Positions 22,176 to 34,999 are shown, counted from the stretch's first letter. The stretch is DNA of 64,000 nt from Lathyrus oleraceus (GCF_024323335.1 NC_066581.1:229912539-229976538); one strand, 5' to 3'. Program-made: numbers and translations. Notes: a model not told the origin generated them from the sequence alone.

Positions 22176-23334
22176 TGGGACACATGTTCTTTCTCTCCTT
22201 CTTCACCTTACGTCGAAACATTGAGGACAATGTTAGGTTTAAGTGTGGGAGGGGATCTTTACTGTTTTTATCTCTTTCTAGTTAGATTTATCATTTTATG
22301 CATTTAAATAGGATTTTATCATTGCATGTGTTGTCGAGTCTTTATGCGTGGTTTTCTGTTGTTTATTAGTTCTTTCATTTCTTGAGCCACACCAAAAACA
22401 TTTTTTCTTGATTCATCACATAACACTCTGAAAGTATATAGGTCATCATAACATAGAAGCTTTACTAGAGAGACTTTGAAAAGTTTCGATAATATCGATA
22501 CTGTTCTGACACTCTAAACTTCTGAATATGCAACTCAATTTGAATACCTTTTATGCTAAAACCTTAAATTCTAGCCCTTGTAAGTACCCCTTAAGTAGTT
22601 TATACCAGCAGTTAACACCATCAATTAACACCATCTAAAACACGCACTTAGTAGGAAGGTCGAGGAAAATTGGCAAGTCATTTTGAGCCAAATTAATAAC
22701 AAGATGAATAAATACCAATCGTTAGTTGGTCTTGAGGTGATTGGTGCGAGACTTGGTAGGGCGGGTTACGATTCGATCCCCCACAACTTCGGTTGGAAGG
22801 GAGGTAAAACCACTTAGATGCCAGATTAAAAATTCCCGAAATCTCAAAAATAAAAAGAAAAAAATATAATAAAGTTCCTATTGTAGGTTTCTTCAGAGGT
22901 CTCCGGTTCTGAACTTGATAGGGAGGATTACAGTCTGATCCCCCGCAACCGAAATTTGGAAAGGTATGAACCGCTTAGATACCAGAACCCCGTTGGCAAA
23001 AATAAATCACAAATCACTAACATATTTCATCAATGTATGTGTTTGATAATAGGCTTAATATGATTGCGTGAGAATGAAATAAGGTGAAAAAGGACAAAGA
23101 TACCTAGGTTGAGTTATAAAAGCATGATTCAAATTAGTTTGCATAAGAAGGAAGTTAATAACCGCAAACGCGGATTTATGTCCCTACGGTATCCTTGTTG
23201 TTGGAAATTAGTACCTATCGATTTAATAATCACTAAACATCCACGTATGATTAGGAGTATGTTGTGTCTTTGTTTCAAGAATGCACTTAATTCTATCTAC
23301 CTTATTTTATTGCTTGAGGACAAGCAAAGGTTCA
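22176..23334 (+). other. Athila-like 3' untranslated region
   Basis: Non-coding stretch after the remnant. A first purine-rich motif follows TTGAGGACAATG at about 22212-22255 (AAGTGTGGGAGGGG). Two related segments with GATCCCCC(A/G)CAAC and a shared CACTTAGATGCCAGA-like end lie at about 22756-22830 and 22908-22990. No gene is seen; the downstream end carries the second purine tract. Confidence 0.55.
22756..22990 (+). repeat. Pair of diverged B-box-like repeats
   Basis: Two copies about 155 bp apart share the pattern GGG-GG-TTAC..T..GATCCCCC-CAAC and end in CTTAGAT(G/A)CCAGA. The first contains GATTCGATCCC, close to the pol III B-box consensus GGTTCGANNCC. No A box or full tRNA fold was found. 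Confidence 0.5.
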
Positions 23335-23347
23335 AGTGTGGGAGAGT
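23335..23347 (+). other. Polypurine tract of the Athila-like element
   Basis: AAGTGTGGGAGAGT directly before TGATAACAC, after CTTGAGGACAAGCAAAGG. This is a typical 3' PPT context for Athila-type elements. Confidence 0.7.
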
Positions 23348-25051
23348 TGATAACACAAAAATACATTGTATATTTAACTCAATTTGTGCATGTTTTATTG
23401 TCATTTATGTCTACATTTCCACTATTATGCTGTTGTTTTGTATGCCTTTTAGGTTTTATCCTTTTAAGAGTCATATGCGAAGAAACAAAGCAAAACGGGC
23501 AAAAAATAGAAGAAATTGAGCGGTTTGCACTCAAGGCGACCAATATGGTGTTCTTCATGGAGGTAGCCACCAGGAGAATGACGTGTCCCATGTATCAACG
23601 GTCAAAAGACTCGGTCATGCCCACTTTATGAAGATGGCGTTCACCATGCAGGGGGTGGAGTTCGCCATGCTTTGTATTTCATTATAGTGGGAATTGGATT
23701 TCCTAGGTCTTCCCACTCCCTCCATCTCCTCCTATGTTTCCTCACACGAATCCAGCAACTTCCTCATGACATTTTAGGGTTTTGAAACATTATAAATAGT
23801 AGCTTTATTTCACTTTTTAGGCATTCAAGCTTAGCACAATCTTAAGCACTAGAACTACTGATTAAAGTTATAACTCATCAAATCGAGGGGTTATAGCACC
23901 ACAGAACATTGAGTTTGTACGAAGTTTGGAGCAATTTATTTTGTCAAAGTTTAATCTTACCATCATTTATATTTCTTTATAAGTCTTCAGCAATTTATTA
24001 TGTACCATATTCAAGCCTCCGTTTGGAGCAGGTTTTTAATATATTACACATTTTTATTATATCGCTTTGTTTATTTAATCGCACTTTACTTTCCACGTGT
24101 TGCACTCCTTCTTTTGCATGTTCTTGTCGTTATTTCGTTTTCAAAACCAATTTCTAAACTTCTCTTTTCAATTCAATTACCTTTCCGAATTGTTTACTTC
24201 TAAGCTTCAAATCTATGTTTTTGTGTTTGTCATAAACATATTCAGCTAATTTATTGATGCTAGGATGTGAGGACCGTCATTTGGAAGTACTCTAACGGTT
24301 GTTTCTTTAGGATTACAATTGTGGGCTGTTTTGGTTTTAATATAATTTTTCTAAACTCAGTTTAATTGGTCACTATGAAAGTAGAGTCGTGAAAACGTCG
24401 GGTAAGATCGAAAGCCGGCTGACACTAAAGAATAAAATTGGTTTGTTTTTTATTAACGAATACCGCGAAAGCACTTTCCTAATTAATTATGAAAGTCTAA
24501 TATTTCTAGAAAGAGATTTTAAAACTATTTGCGGACGCGTTTATAAGTTTAGGATTCAGTTACCTGTGCGAAAGCCCTTAACCCTTTTAAGGTAAATTTT
24601 CCAATCAAAATTTCTTTTCAACTCAGTATAAAGTCTAATTTCTTCAAATAGGATTTAATACTTTAACGCAATAAGCACCGGTCACACATGACAGTTGAAC
24701 ATATAAATTAGAGGGTCAAATCCGATTCTGAATATGCGAAAGTAACAATTCCTGTTCAATTACACTATTTTCAAAGTAGAAAATATTGCCCTATACAATA
24801 ATCCTATTTATAAGCACTCAAGAGCATTGTTGTTTGACGAGAGCCACATCTCAGTATTATTTGTCTGAATTTATTAAATTTATTTATTTCATCTCTCCTT
24901 TGCTTAATTCATTCACCTTTGATAAACACCGTAGCAACTAGAAATGATAGATTGACAGTTAGGCCTCTGTGGGATCAATATCTTTTAAAACTACGTGATA
25001 AACTATACAATTGCAGCTAGGTAATTCGATAGACTCATAAAGTCGCGATCA
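23348..25051 (+). repeat. 3' LTR of the Athila-like element (about 1.7 kb)
   Basis: It begins TGATAACACAAAAATAC immediately after the PPT. The end is placed at GTCGCGATCA (25051), where LTR-like U5 text stops and unrelated sequence begins. Without the 5' LTR the right border is an estimate. Reading frames inside it (for example around 23109-23631) are not credible genes. Confidence 0.6.
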
Positions 25052-25935
25052 GCTGTGCATAATGGTGATAAGTTTGGTGATATTGCATGTTGTTGAAAAT
25101 CATGTATCGTGGTGTATGGACTTCAGTCCTATTTTGGTGTGCGTTGGTCTGATGGTGTGGATTCAGGAGCGAGTAGCTGGTTCCATATGGGAATTGTGAA
25201 GCGTTACTTATGGTGATAGTAGCGAATTGGCGTGGACTAGTTCTAAGGTGGGTGTCCAGGAGCGAGATGGACACGCGTTGTCCATAATGGTACCACATGC
25301 ATGTAGAGTCTTGGTGTTGAGTACATTGCATCCATTGTTGCATATGTAATTGTTTGATTTTATTGATATTGGTCGTTGAGAATACTTGTGTAGTTGATGT
25401 GAATGAATTGTGTGATTGTTTATGTTTTCTTAGGTTACCCTTGCATACTTTTTCACTATTATAAATTATGAGTGTACACCCCTTTGTTGTTTGTGTGGTT
25501 TTGTGCTCCTTCTTGGGGTACAAACATGTCGGTAAGTGAGTAGTAACTTAGAAGTTGAAGGATGGCGGTGAGGTTATTCTTCTTTTCTCGTTTATACGAT
25601 ATTTATAAATTGTTTTTCTAATCTATAACATTGGGAGGGCGAACATTTTGTCTTATTATTTGTTATTTATTTTGAAGTTGTTGATGTTGAAGGCATTATG
25701 CCATAACTAAGTTTATGTTATGAGACTTAATCGTTTGTTGAGTTATTTGCTTTGATTTATTTTCTTCTGCGATGAGCCTACATAAAGGAAAGAATATGAT
25801 GACATGTGCTTAAATTATTACATGTTTTATCTAACCTGTGTTATAAAGTAGGTTTGTGTTGTGTTTACATGAACCCTATGTGTAAGGTTGTTTTAAATTT
25901 ATATTTTTTTGTGTTGGGGTTGTTAGGGTGTTACA
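25052..25935 (-). mobile_element. Possible fragment of another gypsy LTR
   Basis: On the minus strand this stretch begins TGTAACACCCTAAC at 25935, a start common to plant gypsy LTRs. It is truncated at 25052 by the Athila-like LTR. A 162-codon minus-strand frame (25035-25523) crosses the border and has no recognisable domain, so it is not called. No PBS or PPT is seen. Confidence 0.35.
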
Positions 25936-26560
25936 CACATCGTAGAACCTGCAGGCTCATAATCTGAACAATCAACACCGACGTCTGAATTAACCCAGGC
26001 CTCGGCACAATCGAGAGGGGAAACATCCTTGTTTTGACCTATACTTATGACATACAGTCAATTGTTGACACACTTAATCCAAATGAGATTGGTGGATCAT
26101 AAACCACTCAAGTTATTGATATCTCTGATTCCAAAATGCTTCAATCCAAATGATCAATGTGAATACCATGCTGGAACAGTGGGACATCCTACCAAATACT
26201 ACACATGAATTTCTAAGGAGTCCATAATGTTATGAACAACCTCTTACCCGAATAAGTGGGGGGACTTCAGGTCACTCTTCCCAAAGCCAGTGGATTAGGC
26301 AAGAAAGCGCATCCTCGATGCTACTGATCATTTAACATTTTGCATTTGTAATTTCCTTGCATGTTAAGAACTTATTTGATTTTAAACTTGTTTGTTATGA
26401 ATGGTAAAATTAATGAAATGATCATACATCTTTTTAATTAATGTATTTGTATTCACTCTTTCTGTGTTTCTTTCATTTTTGAAAAAAATATATTAATACT
26501 TATCCCATTCGCTTACCTTTATCAAACTGATGTTTTAGCAAATATTGGAGGGAGAATGAT
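25936..26560 (+). pseudogene. Gypsy gag-knuckle relic and unassigned sequence
   Basis: At about 26140-26205 the + strand reads a short peptide with CEYHAGTVGHPTKYY, matching the CX2HX5HX4C pattern of Ogre/Tat gag except that the last Cys is Tyr. Stops flank it. The remaining bases show no clear gene. Confidence 0.4.
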
Positions 26561-26856
26561 GAAAACAAAATACCCAAAGTTGCTACGGTATGCTTTTGAA
26601 TAAAACTTTGTTGATGATGTAAGGCATTGTTTCAAAACCCTAAAAGCTAAAGAGATAAAGAGTTAATCCCTAGTAAACCACTTTGAGCCTATAAGTTAGT
26701 GTTTCTTTCGGAATTAAACACAAGTGTCATAGAGAGTTTATACCAATTTTAAAACAGGTGTTAAATGTTATACTTATAATACTGATAGCTACAACACCAA
26801 ATGAAAAAAGGTGTTAAATTTTTAAAAATTAGGTGTTAAATTTTCATTTCCCACTA

Positions 26857-26859
<3 letters not shown>
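26561..26859 (-). mobile_element. Possible CACTA-type terminus
   Basis: Read on the minus strand, 26859 leftward begins CACTAGTGGGAAAT. It is followed by repeated TTTAACACC words (four within 110 bp), which resembles a CACTA terminal repeat with subterminal repeats. No partner terminus was found, so it may be a truncated end or a chance match. Confidence 0.35.

Positions 26860-26941
<82 letters not shown>
26860..26941. repeat. (TA)n microsatellite
   Basis: About 40 uninterrupted TA repeats directly abut the CACTA-like end. The length is probably not exact in an assembly. Confidence 0.97.
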
Positions 26942-26944
<3 letters not shown>

Positions 26945-27834
26945 GATCCCAAGAATCAATAATGTCGGCAAAGAGAATGTTTAACATGTGTTTCATGATA
27001 AAAAAACTCACTCATATCCTCTTTTTTGTTGTCTTGTTTACAAATTTAAATATTTTACGAATATACATGCATGTAACTATAGATAAATGAATGTCACAAG
27101 TAATCCACTTAGCAAAGACTAACAAAATATGAGTTTTTTTTTTATTTCTAACTCCTTCATCATATGGTGTTGCTCCATAACTCTATATATTAAAAAGGAT
27201 TTAAACATATCACACGCTAAGCTAATTACAAATTCAAATAAAATATTGCTGAAAGTATCCTAAATATAAATTTACGTAGAAATAATACATCTCACCTTTG
27301 GTTCAAGTGATTTTCCTAAGGAACGTATCGTAATTACCATATTCGTCCAAATAAAGATGACGATCAATTGCCAATGACCACAAGCATAATTATTATTTGG
27401 TAAAACATGGAAATTAACTATAATAGAGAAATCATAATTTCAAAGTTACTAATGAATAGATAAATGCTTCTAAGTAATAGTCTTTATTCCCCTCTCTTAA
27501 TCGTGATGATTTGAATGAACAAATCACTTTCGAAGAATGATTTTTAAATTGAATACTAAATGGATCTAAGAATCAATAAATACCTGATTTATTTAATTCT
27601 ATACAAACATGATGAATGTACCTAAATGGTTAAACAAAGTTAAAAAAATAAGCGAGGATCTAGTTCTACACAAACACAATGAATGTACCATAATGACATA
27701 TTTAATTATATACTTACATGCACTACAACTGTAGTATCCCTACGTCCAGCCACTCATTTCCAAACATAAATCCATTATGTATATAGGAACAACATAGAAA
27801 ACCTCTAGCTCTCAATCATGTTCTAATTAAAGAG
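26942..27834. other. AT-rich stretch without recognised features
   Basis: No open frame, repeat border or RNA gene is evident. If the coding-like fragment at 29638-29828 is real, the right end of this stretch would be its 3' UTR on the minus strand, since removal of the solo LTR puts a stop codon at the junction. Confidence 0.4.
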
Positions 27835-27860
27835 TGTTAGACTATGGAACAGATCTAGAA

Positions 27861-27880
27861 GGGGGGGGGGGGGGGGGGGG
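27861..27880. repeat. Poly-G run (20 G)
   Basis: It sits where related LTRs have 6-8 Gs. It is likely expanded, or its length is uncertain. Confidence 0.97.
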
Positions 27881-29159
27881 TTGAATAGATCCCAATTAAA
27901 AACTTGAGTCGGCGCTACCAATTTAAAAATTGGTTTTGAAAATTTGTTTTAAGTGCGGAAGCGGCCGAGGAAACTTTTAGTCTAAAACGAACCGTTATTG
28001 GAAAACCGGATATGCGTTTAAGCTAATGGATTAGAGATAACGTGAAATACAAATCACTACACTATTTGCACAATCAATGATAGGTTTCACTTACTAGCAA
28101 GCCTAGTTCCAATGATACAAAATACCAAATTAACTAGAAGCAAACTTAAGACAATTTTGGTTTACGCAAATTATCAAACACTTGGTGTGCATGAACACTC
28201 CGAGTGATATTTGTGTTGAGTAAGTGGTTCAAATTGATCTAGTACAATATACTATTGTACTTAGGATTCAAAGAGTGTTTCAATCACTTACTCAATTAAT
28301 ATCAATGTTTGGTAAAAATTGCTTAAACTAAAATCACTTAATTTTTAAGCTGAAAAACACTTATGCAGAAAATTAAAGGAGACAGAGATTTGATGAGGCA
28401 GTTCCCCCGCCGTCCTCGCTTCGGGGTACGTCTGCCCTCAATTCTAAAACTAGAATTGAGATGAGTTAATTAGATATCACCTGTAGAATTTAACCGTTTA
28501 TACAAGGATTGCAAAGCAAGTAAACAACAGAACTCTCAAGGTGTTGAATGATGCTTCCTATCCTTGTTCCTTGATTCAAGATGAATCAAGACCTTCGATC
28601 GTTGTTGCTAGACCTCCGATTTCAGCCCCTTTATTGAAAAACCTGCCGTTCTTCAAACCCTCGGCCCGGCTTCTCTCAACCACAACGACTCGAACCCGAA
28701 TCCTTCTCTTCAATATCACCGAATCCGCTACTAGACTGATGAAGACTTCCTCTTCTCAATCACCTTCGCTCAGCTGAATATTGATGAAGCAATTCGTCCA
28801 AAAAACCCCAAACACAAACCTGTCTTGGAGGACAAAACCCTAACGGTTTTATTCAAGAAAGAACCTATCACAATCTTCAACCCGAACCGGATTCTCCAAT
28901 CACAGCTTCGAACCTTATCACCTTTAACCGATCACGAAGCACATCAAAAATGGTTGTGTGTAGTTGATGTGTTGTGAAGTGTTGAAGATGAAGATGATGA
29001 ATCTTGGACACCTATTTCACTCTTTCTTATTTCCTTGAACACTTGAAATCAAATTGACAAATGTTGGTTGATAAAAGTGTTTTGACTTCTATTTGTAGTA
29101 ACTAGCAAACCAACCAAAAATAACAGATTTTCAAACAGTAGAAAGTACTCATAAAACTG

Positions 29160-29410
29160 AGTTTATGCACGAGCGGTCGACCATAGGTCGGCGTGCACTG
29201 ACCCGTGGGAAATGCGCCGACCCCTATGGTTGACTCAAAGTTTTATGCGCTGACCCATGGATGGCATCATTATGCAATGCGCCGACCTGTGGTCGACTCA
29301 AGGGTTTTATGCGCCGACCCGTGAGTTATGCGCCGACCCTTATGGTCGACTCAAACAGGTATGCGCTGACCAATCCCCAATTTGTCTGAGTTATGCGCTG
29401 ACCCTTATGG
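29160..29410. repeat. Short imperfect repeats in solo LTR
   Basis: Words such as ATGCGC(C/T)GACC and ATGGTCGACTCAAA recur at least four times each at 20-60-bp spacing. They lie near the promoter end of the minus-strand LTR. Confidence 0.75.
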
Positions 29411-29637
29411 TCGACTCAAAGTCTTTGCATCTGCAAAAATGTGTGTTTTGTGATTTTCATGCATTTCGTCATGATCACACTTTGTCCACATATGTTTTTA
29501 AGAATTATAACAGATTTAGACAAGTATGGGAAATGATATGATTGGTAATGTGTTGTATTTGTTTGTAGACGTGCATGGTGGTCATTTGTCATCATCGAAA
29601 CTTGCGATTGTATGTTGTCTGACACTTTGCCTTTACA

Positions 29638-29828
29638 AAGAGGAATTAGTTCTTTCTTATCCATACCGCGACATACAAAATGTTTAGTAGAATCTTTATA
29701 AGGAACTAATATCTCATTATGGATATCAATATGAGCGGTTGAACAACTTCCTTTTATGCTCTTACCACATATAACAACACTTTTAGGAAATTGATCAACA
29801 TCTTCATTTGTACATATTTTGACGGTGT
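29638..29828 (-). pseudogene. Coding-like fragment, origin unknown
   Basis: The minus strand is open for about 62 codons from the border of LTR D. The translation has balanced composition (segments VKICTNEDVDQFP and HFVCRGMDKKELIPL). If the solo LTR and one AAGAG copy are removed, the frame reaches a TAA one codon later, so this looks like the C-terminal end of a protein. The upstream part is cut off by LTR D at about 29826. No family was recognised. It may be a host exon or part of an unrecognised transposon. Confidence 0.4.
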
Positions 29829-32800
29829 TGTACCCCTAAATTTGCCTCCTCATTTTTTCCATATCTCCATCCAACCACTTTGCTAGGGTTCAGTTGCATA
29901 CATCAATAACTCATGCATAAGCACCATTCATTCCTTCAAGGGACTACCATGGATTCCAAATGCTTGGCATGTGGAGCTAGGGTTTGCTTGTGTATTAACT
30001 TGAAAGGTGTGACTTGGACTTTCACCAAGGCTCAGGGGCCTCCAATACCCTAATCTCTTGATGATGGAGGTATGGGTTCAATAGAGAAATAGCCAGGCAA
30101 TCCTCAAAGCTCTCTAACCCTAATGCTTAAAGATTTGGTCATGGAGCTTTGGGTTTGTTTGTGAAGCATCATGGTTGATTCAAAGCTTCAACATGCCTCA
30201 AATAACCCCAACCAAGGAGGATTTAGTTTAAAGGTATCTTAAAACTTGATTCTTCATCTAGATGGTCTCCAAACCCTAGTTCCACCCAATTCATCATCCA
30301 TTGTGTGCTTGGTCATTGCCCATTATAATTCCTTGTATTTGGTTCATTCATGTTGAGGCCATCTAAGTCTACTTCATGGCATTTCAATACCTAGTGTTGG
30401 GTTCATGGATCTTTGGTCATGGGTTTATCCTAGTCATTCATGTTCACCCAAAGTGATATGCTTAGTTCATTTCAATCATGACCATTCAAGATTAAGTCAC
30501 ATTAACTCAAGACCATTACCTAACCAATTATAATCCATTATATTCAAGATTCAATTCCATACAAAATCCATTTCATTCAAAAAAAAAAGACTTCAAATTC
30601 CATTACAAAGCAATAAGATATCCATTACATGAAATTTCACAAATTTTGGCAACTTTGACCAAAGTGTTGACTTTGGTCAACAGTTGACTTTTTGGTCAAC
30701 TTTGACCAAAGTCAACTCACATCCCCTAAACCTAATCCTATTCACTTCATCCTAATCTCCCATTTCAATGCCATGACCAAGGTGTCCATGAACAAAAGCC
30801 ATCATTTGCATCAAGTTTTGTTTGTTTTTCATGATATGCAACATTGCCTTGAAATCATGACCATATCCTCACCTTGCTACTATGCCAATCCACATGCCTT
30901 GATAAACCTGCAATTAACACTACATTGGATTTAGATTCAGCACAAAACAGGAATGGCAGCCATGGCATTCTCACACAAAACCTGCTACATATCATTACCA
31001 TACCTTGAACCTTTGGAGTTTGATTTGACCATTAACTTCCATCTTGCTGCAATGCCTAATTTGCACAAACCAAAACATGACCAACATAAAAGCCAAGCCA
31101 TGAAGTAAAGCCACGAGTTTGTTGCCAATGCCCAAGCCAAAACCTGTTATGAAAGTACAACCATTTTCATTCATGGAAGCATGCCAAGACATGTTTTGAG
31201 CTAGTCATGCATACCATCTGAACCAACACCAGTGCAGACAACAACCTGTCTGCAAGTCAACCAACCCAAACCTGCAGGTGGCATTGCAAATAACTGCACT
31301 AACAGGGCTAAAGCAAAACACAACATGGCAACAGGCTGAAACCAGGGCCAGACATACACCATATGCATAATGGGAGGTTTCAACATAGTCTGAACCTGAG
31401 GCATGTCATGACATTAATCTAGCAGTAAGCATCTCAACAAAAATGCATCACTACTGCAGAACAACCGATGTTGCAGCATCAGAGTCAAGTGGCAGAGAAC
31501 ACAAGTTAACAGCTTACAATGCTACCTGCTACAACATATCATGAGCACAATAAATTGCTTCCAAACTACAACCATTCACCACAAACCAACACCAATTTAT
31601 GAACCTGCAAATACATTAGTCCAAGCTAGGATTGCAATTGCATCTTGCAACAACATGATCCATCACATACTGCACATCTAAAATAACTCATCACAAGCAT
31701 CATTTGCAACCATTGAACACATTAGCAAACCAAAGCAAAAGGGAAATGCAAGCTCAAAACTATAATTACCTGGTGCAGAATCACAGGAAACCAGGGTTGC
31801 ACATCAAGGTCAACAGAAGCATGGAATACAAGCCATGTGAAGCAACTCCATTACCAAGTGTTTAATGCTAAACTGGAATAAAAAAGTTTAAATTAATACA
31901 ACACCACCATGCCAAGTGCAGACTTCATGTATCCTATAAATCCCAAGTATGCAATGCATAAGAAGTAGCCATACAAAATTGATTCAAACATTGGCATACC
32001 ATAGTAAACTAACAAACATCATGGCATGCCATCATCACTTACCATGAACCTGCAGCCTGCCAACCATGTACAAACCATCTGCACATCTGCAACTAATATG
32101 ACCTACAATACAACATGAAGTTCATAAAACATCCAAATTCTACAGAACCTAACCACAAACATTGCAACCTACAATCATCAAGTCCAACAGCCTAGCAAAT
32201 GCAACATGACCATACAACTGACCAAAACCTGCAAGCAGAATATTCCAGGTGCCAAGCCACAATTCTGTTGCACCATGAGCCAATGCATGCTTTCCATGGG
32301 CCATACCTGCCTAGCATCCCACCTGCAACATACAAAACTTGGCAACATTAACATGAAACACTCAGACCAAGTCACAAATGCAGCAAGCCATACACACTAA
32401 TCATGGACCTACAATACCAAACATATCATGAGCTAACCTAACATGTTCTATAAACCATTCTGTACACCACACAAACTCTGCATCCAGCTTGACATTGTCA
32501 TACATGAATACAAGACAGAGAAGCCATGGTACAACAACACCATCAAACAAACCACAACAAATCTGCAGCAGGCAAGTTGGAAGTCAATCATGCAACAACC
32601 TAATGCTGCAACATCCCAAAAAAATCTAGAACAGTCAAAGACAACCTAGCAATGAACACAAACTTAAGAGGAGCATAACAATTTAACTCACCATCCCCAC
32701 CTCAAAACCTCTGCAGCATAAGGGAAGCAATCCATCTTGATCAATCAACCAACTTGCCCTGTTTTGCCTCCATCTGAATTCCAAGCTGGAAGTGTCAAGC

Positions 32801-33766
32801 ATCATGCATCAACCAGAACTGGTAACCTGCACCACCATTTGAACATCTATGTTGAGGCAACATAACAAACCTGCAATGGAACATATCACAATACAAACCA
32901 ATCAACAAATCTAACAAGACCAGGGTGCATTGAAACCAAGCATGAAATTGGGAAAACTAGAATCATTCACAGCAAAGCATCCACCATTGACCAAGATAAA
33001 TCCTAACCTATCGAACCTAATTGCAAAGACTCATAAAACTCGATACAAAAAAGGGCTAAGCATCATCCAAACTGAATTACAAACTGCAATGCATAACAGC
33101 AACACTAACACCACATAACAGGCCCGACCAGTCATCATTTAAACCAATAGACCAATACCACTTAAGTGCAACCTGTTCAACCAGTCATTACTAAAGCCCT
33201 TAGAGTTCATATCATTTAAGTAACAACCTGCACAGCCAGTCAGAAGTCTCAATTCATTCACATTAACCAACTTAACTAACTGAGTCAGTTCTAACTAACT
33301 GAGTTTTTACAATTGACTAAGTGAGTTGAGTCCAACTAACTCCTAACCTGAATGTAACTGAATCCAATCCTAATTCCAAACCTATCTCAATCCAAACCTA
33401 ATGCCTATTTAATCATATTCATCATCATCATTTGAGGACCCTTGGCCATTTGCACGAATTGAATCTCTCTACAACCTATTCCCTCACCTCACCGGAGCTT
33501 TATTCTCTTCCAAAAGCATTTGAAGCTTCACATTGAAGCTCCAACTTTGCTTGAGCTAAGCCACACTGTTCATCACTTCCGTCATTCTGAGCCAAAGAAA
33601 GGAAGAAGAAGACGAAGGAAGAAGAAGACGAAGGAACCAGATTCAGGGAACTTACCGACAAATTCTCCGATCATCTTCTCCGGTATGTCATTTTTCATTT
33701 CGTGTCCTTTTCTTGCTCTGAGCACGCCAAGGTGTAGTATTTGTGATAGGAAGTAGAAGCCCCATG
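29826..33766 (+). mobile_element. Ogre/Tat-like LTR D, left part
   Basis: It begins TGTTGTACCCCTAAATTTGCC, similar in style to the start of LTR B (TGTAACACCTCAAAATTTGCC). It runs without gene content to the insertion point of Ogre B at 33767; the rest would lie beyond the right edge of the window. A TATTTAAT motif near 33405, followed by CT-rich leader text, may be the promoter. Assignment rests on the terminus and composition only. Confidence 0.5.
30900..33240 (+). repeat. AACCTG-rich, A+C-skewed segment of LTR D
   Basis: AACCTG or TACCTG, often AACCTGCA, recurs about 18 times on the + strand, e.g. 30907, 30980, 31270, 31601, 32048, 32227, 32826, 32869 and 33226. The whole stretch is poor in G and T. 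No regular period was found. Reading frames here are compositional. Confidence 0.6.
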
Positions 33767-34999
33767 TGTAACACCTCAAAATTTGCCCTCTTCTCTTGGG
33801 ACAAGCTTAGCATATTGGCTTTCATTTTTTAGGGCATTAGTCATTGCATCTTTGCATATCATATGGAAACAATAAGCGAGTCATCCTCCTAGGTCTTTCT
33901 CAGAAGATGGAGAGGTTAAAAGATGTAAGCCTAAGGGTCTCATGAATTGATCATTATCTGAGGGTTTGTGCTTCAATTAGGGTTTCTTGGTTCCTCAAGG
34001 AGATTGATCATTATCTTGGTTGAAATGGTACATCATCATCATCATGGTTTATTATTCCTGATCAGATTCCTTGGGATTAGGGTTTTGACCTCTGGTCAAC
34101 CCTAATCAGTTGCATTATGCCAATCAGGGTTTTTCAAGGAGATGAGGTCTTCATTGAGATGGAGATCTTCATATGGTTTTTTTGAGCTTGTATAAGCTAG
34201 GGTTTCATTTTGGAGCCATTTTATCAAGAGGTTGAGGCTCAAATTCATCTGTGCATGGCCAAAATCATCTGAAACCCTAAAAAGTCAACAAAAGTCAACC
34301 ACAAGTCAACTGTTGGATTTGGAGGTGGGAAGTGGCTAGAAATACTTCATTCATGTTCAAACAAGTCTCATTTGACATTTCAAACATCAACGTTGAAGAA
34401 TTTGAGGTCCAGTCAAAACTTTCCAAAAATAGTAAGTGACCTCTAATTCAAAATTGCCAAAAATGGAAAGGTTTTCAACTCAAGATTACATCATCAAGAA
34501 AGCTTCAAATGAAATTTTGTTAAACATGAAAGTTGTAGATATTTCTCTCCCATTTCCAAAAAGTCCAAGATCATCAATTTCTCATGTGTGGTTAAGGCGA
34601 TATGGATCAAACTTGGCCAAGTGAACATGGAACTTCAAATGAGCATAACTTCTTCACCAAAACTCCAAATCACGTGGCTCTTTTTGCTAAATTCTTGTTT
34701 TGACCTATAATTTCCAAATCTTGCATAACATTGCATAATTTGTCATTTCATGAGCACTTGTCAATTTTGGGATTTTTGGAGGCAAATTTCATTATTTAAA
34801 TTTGGTGCATAATTTGGATATTTTACCTTCACCATTGGTTTCAAAAATGTTTTTTTAGTGAAATTCAAATGAATTCGTGTACTGTTCACATGCCATTTCC
34901 ATGCATAAGGGTGAAAACCAAAATTTGCAAAACACCTCCAAGCTTAATCCATTTTCATTAGCATTGGTTAATCTTGATTAAAGCATGATTAGGAGGGAG

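Larger units (their letters stand above)
27835..29637 (-). mobile_element. Ty1/copia solo LTR (1803 bp)
   Basis: The borders are TGTTAGACTATGG at 27835 and CTTTACA at 29637, flanked by the 5-bp duplication AAGAG (27830-27834 and 29638-29642). On the minus strand it starts TGTAAAGGC and passes through GATGATGACAAATG, then ends in a run of Cs. This resembles Sirevirus LTRs such as the copia element at 38740-59666, whose LTRs also carry GGGGGGTTTGAAT near that end. No PBS or internal region is present. It contains a G20 run (27861-27880) and repeated ATGCGCCGACC words (29160-29410). Confidence 0.88.

Noticed and set aside
25035..25523. 162-codon minus-strand frame
   Set aside because: It crosses an LTR border, has low-complexity His/Thr/Asn composition and no recognisable domain.
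28541..28777. 78-codon frame with Ser/Thr-rich peptide
   Set aside because: It lies inside the copia solo LTR bounded by AAGAG duplications and is on the strand opposite to that LTR.
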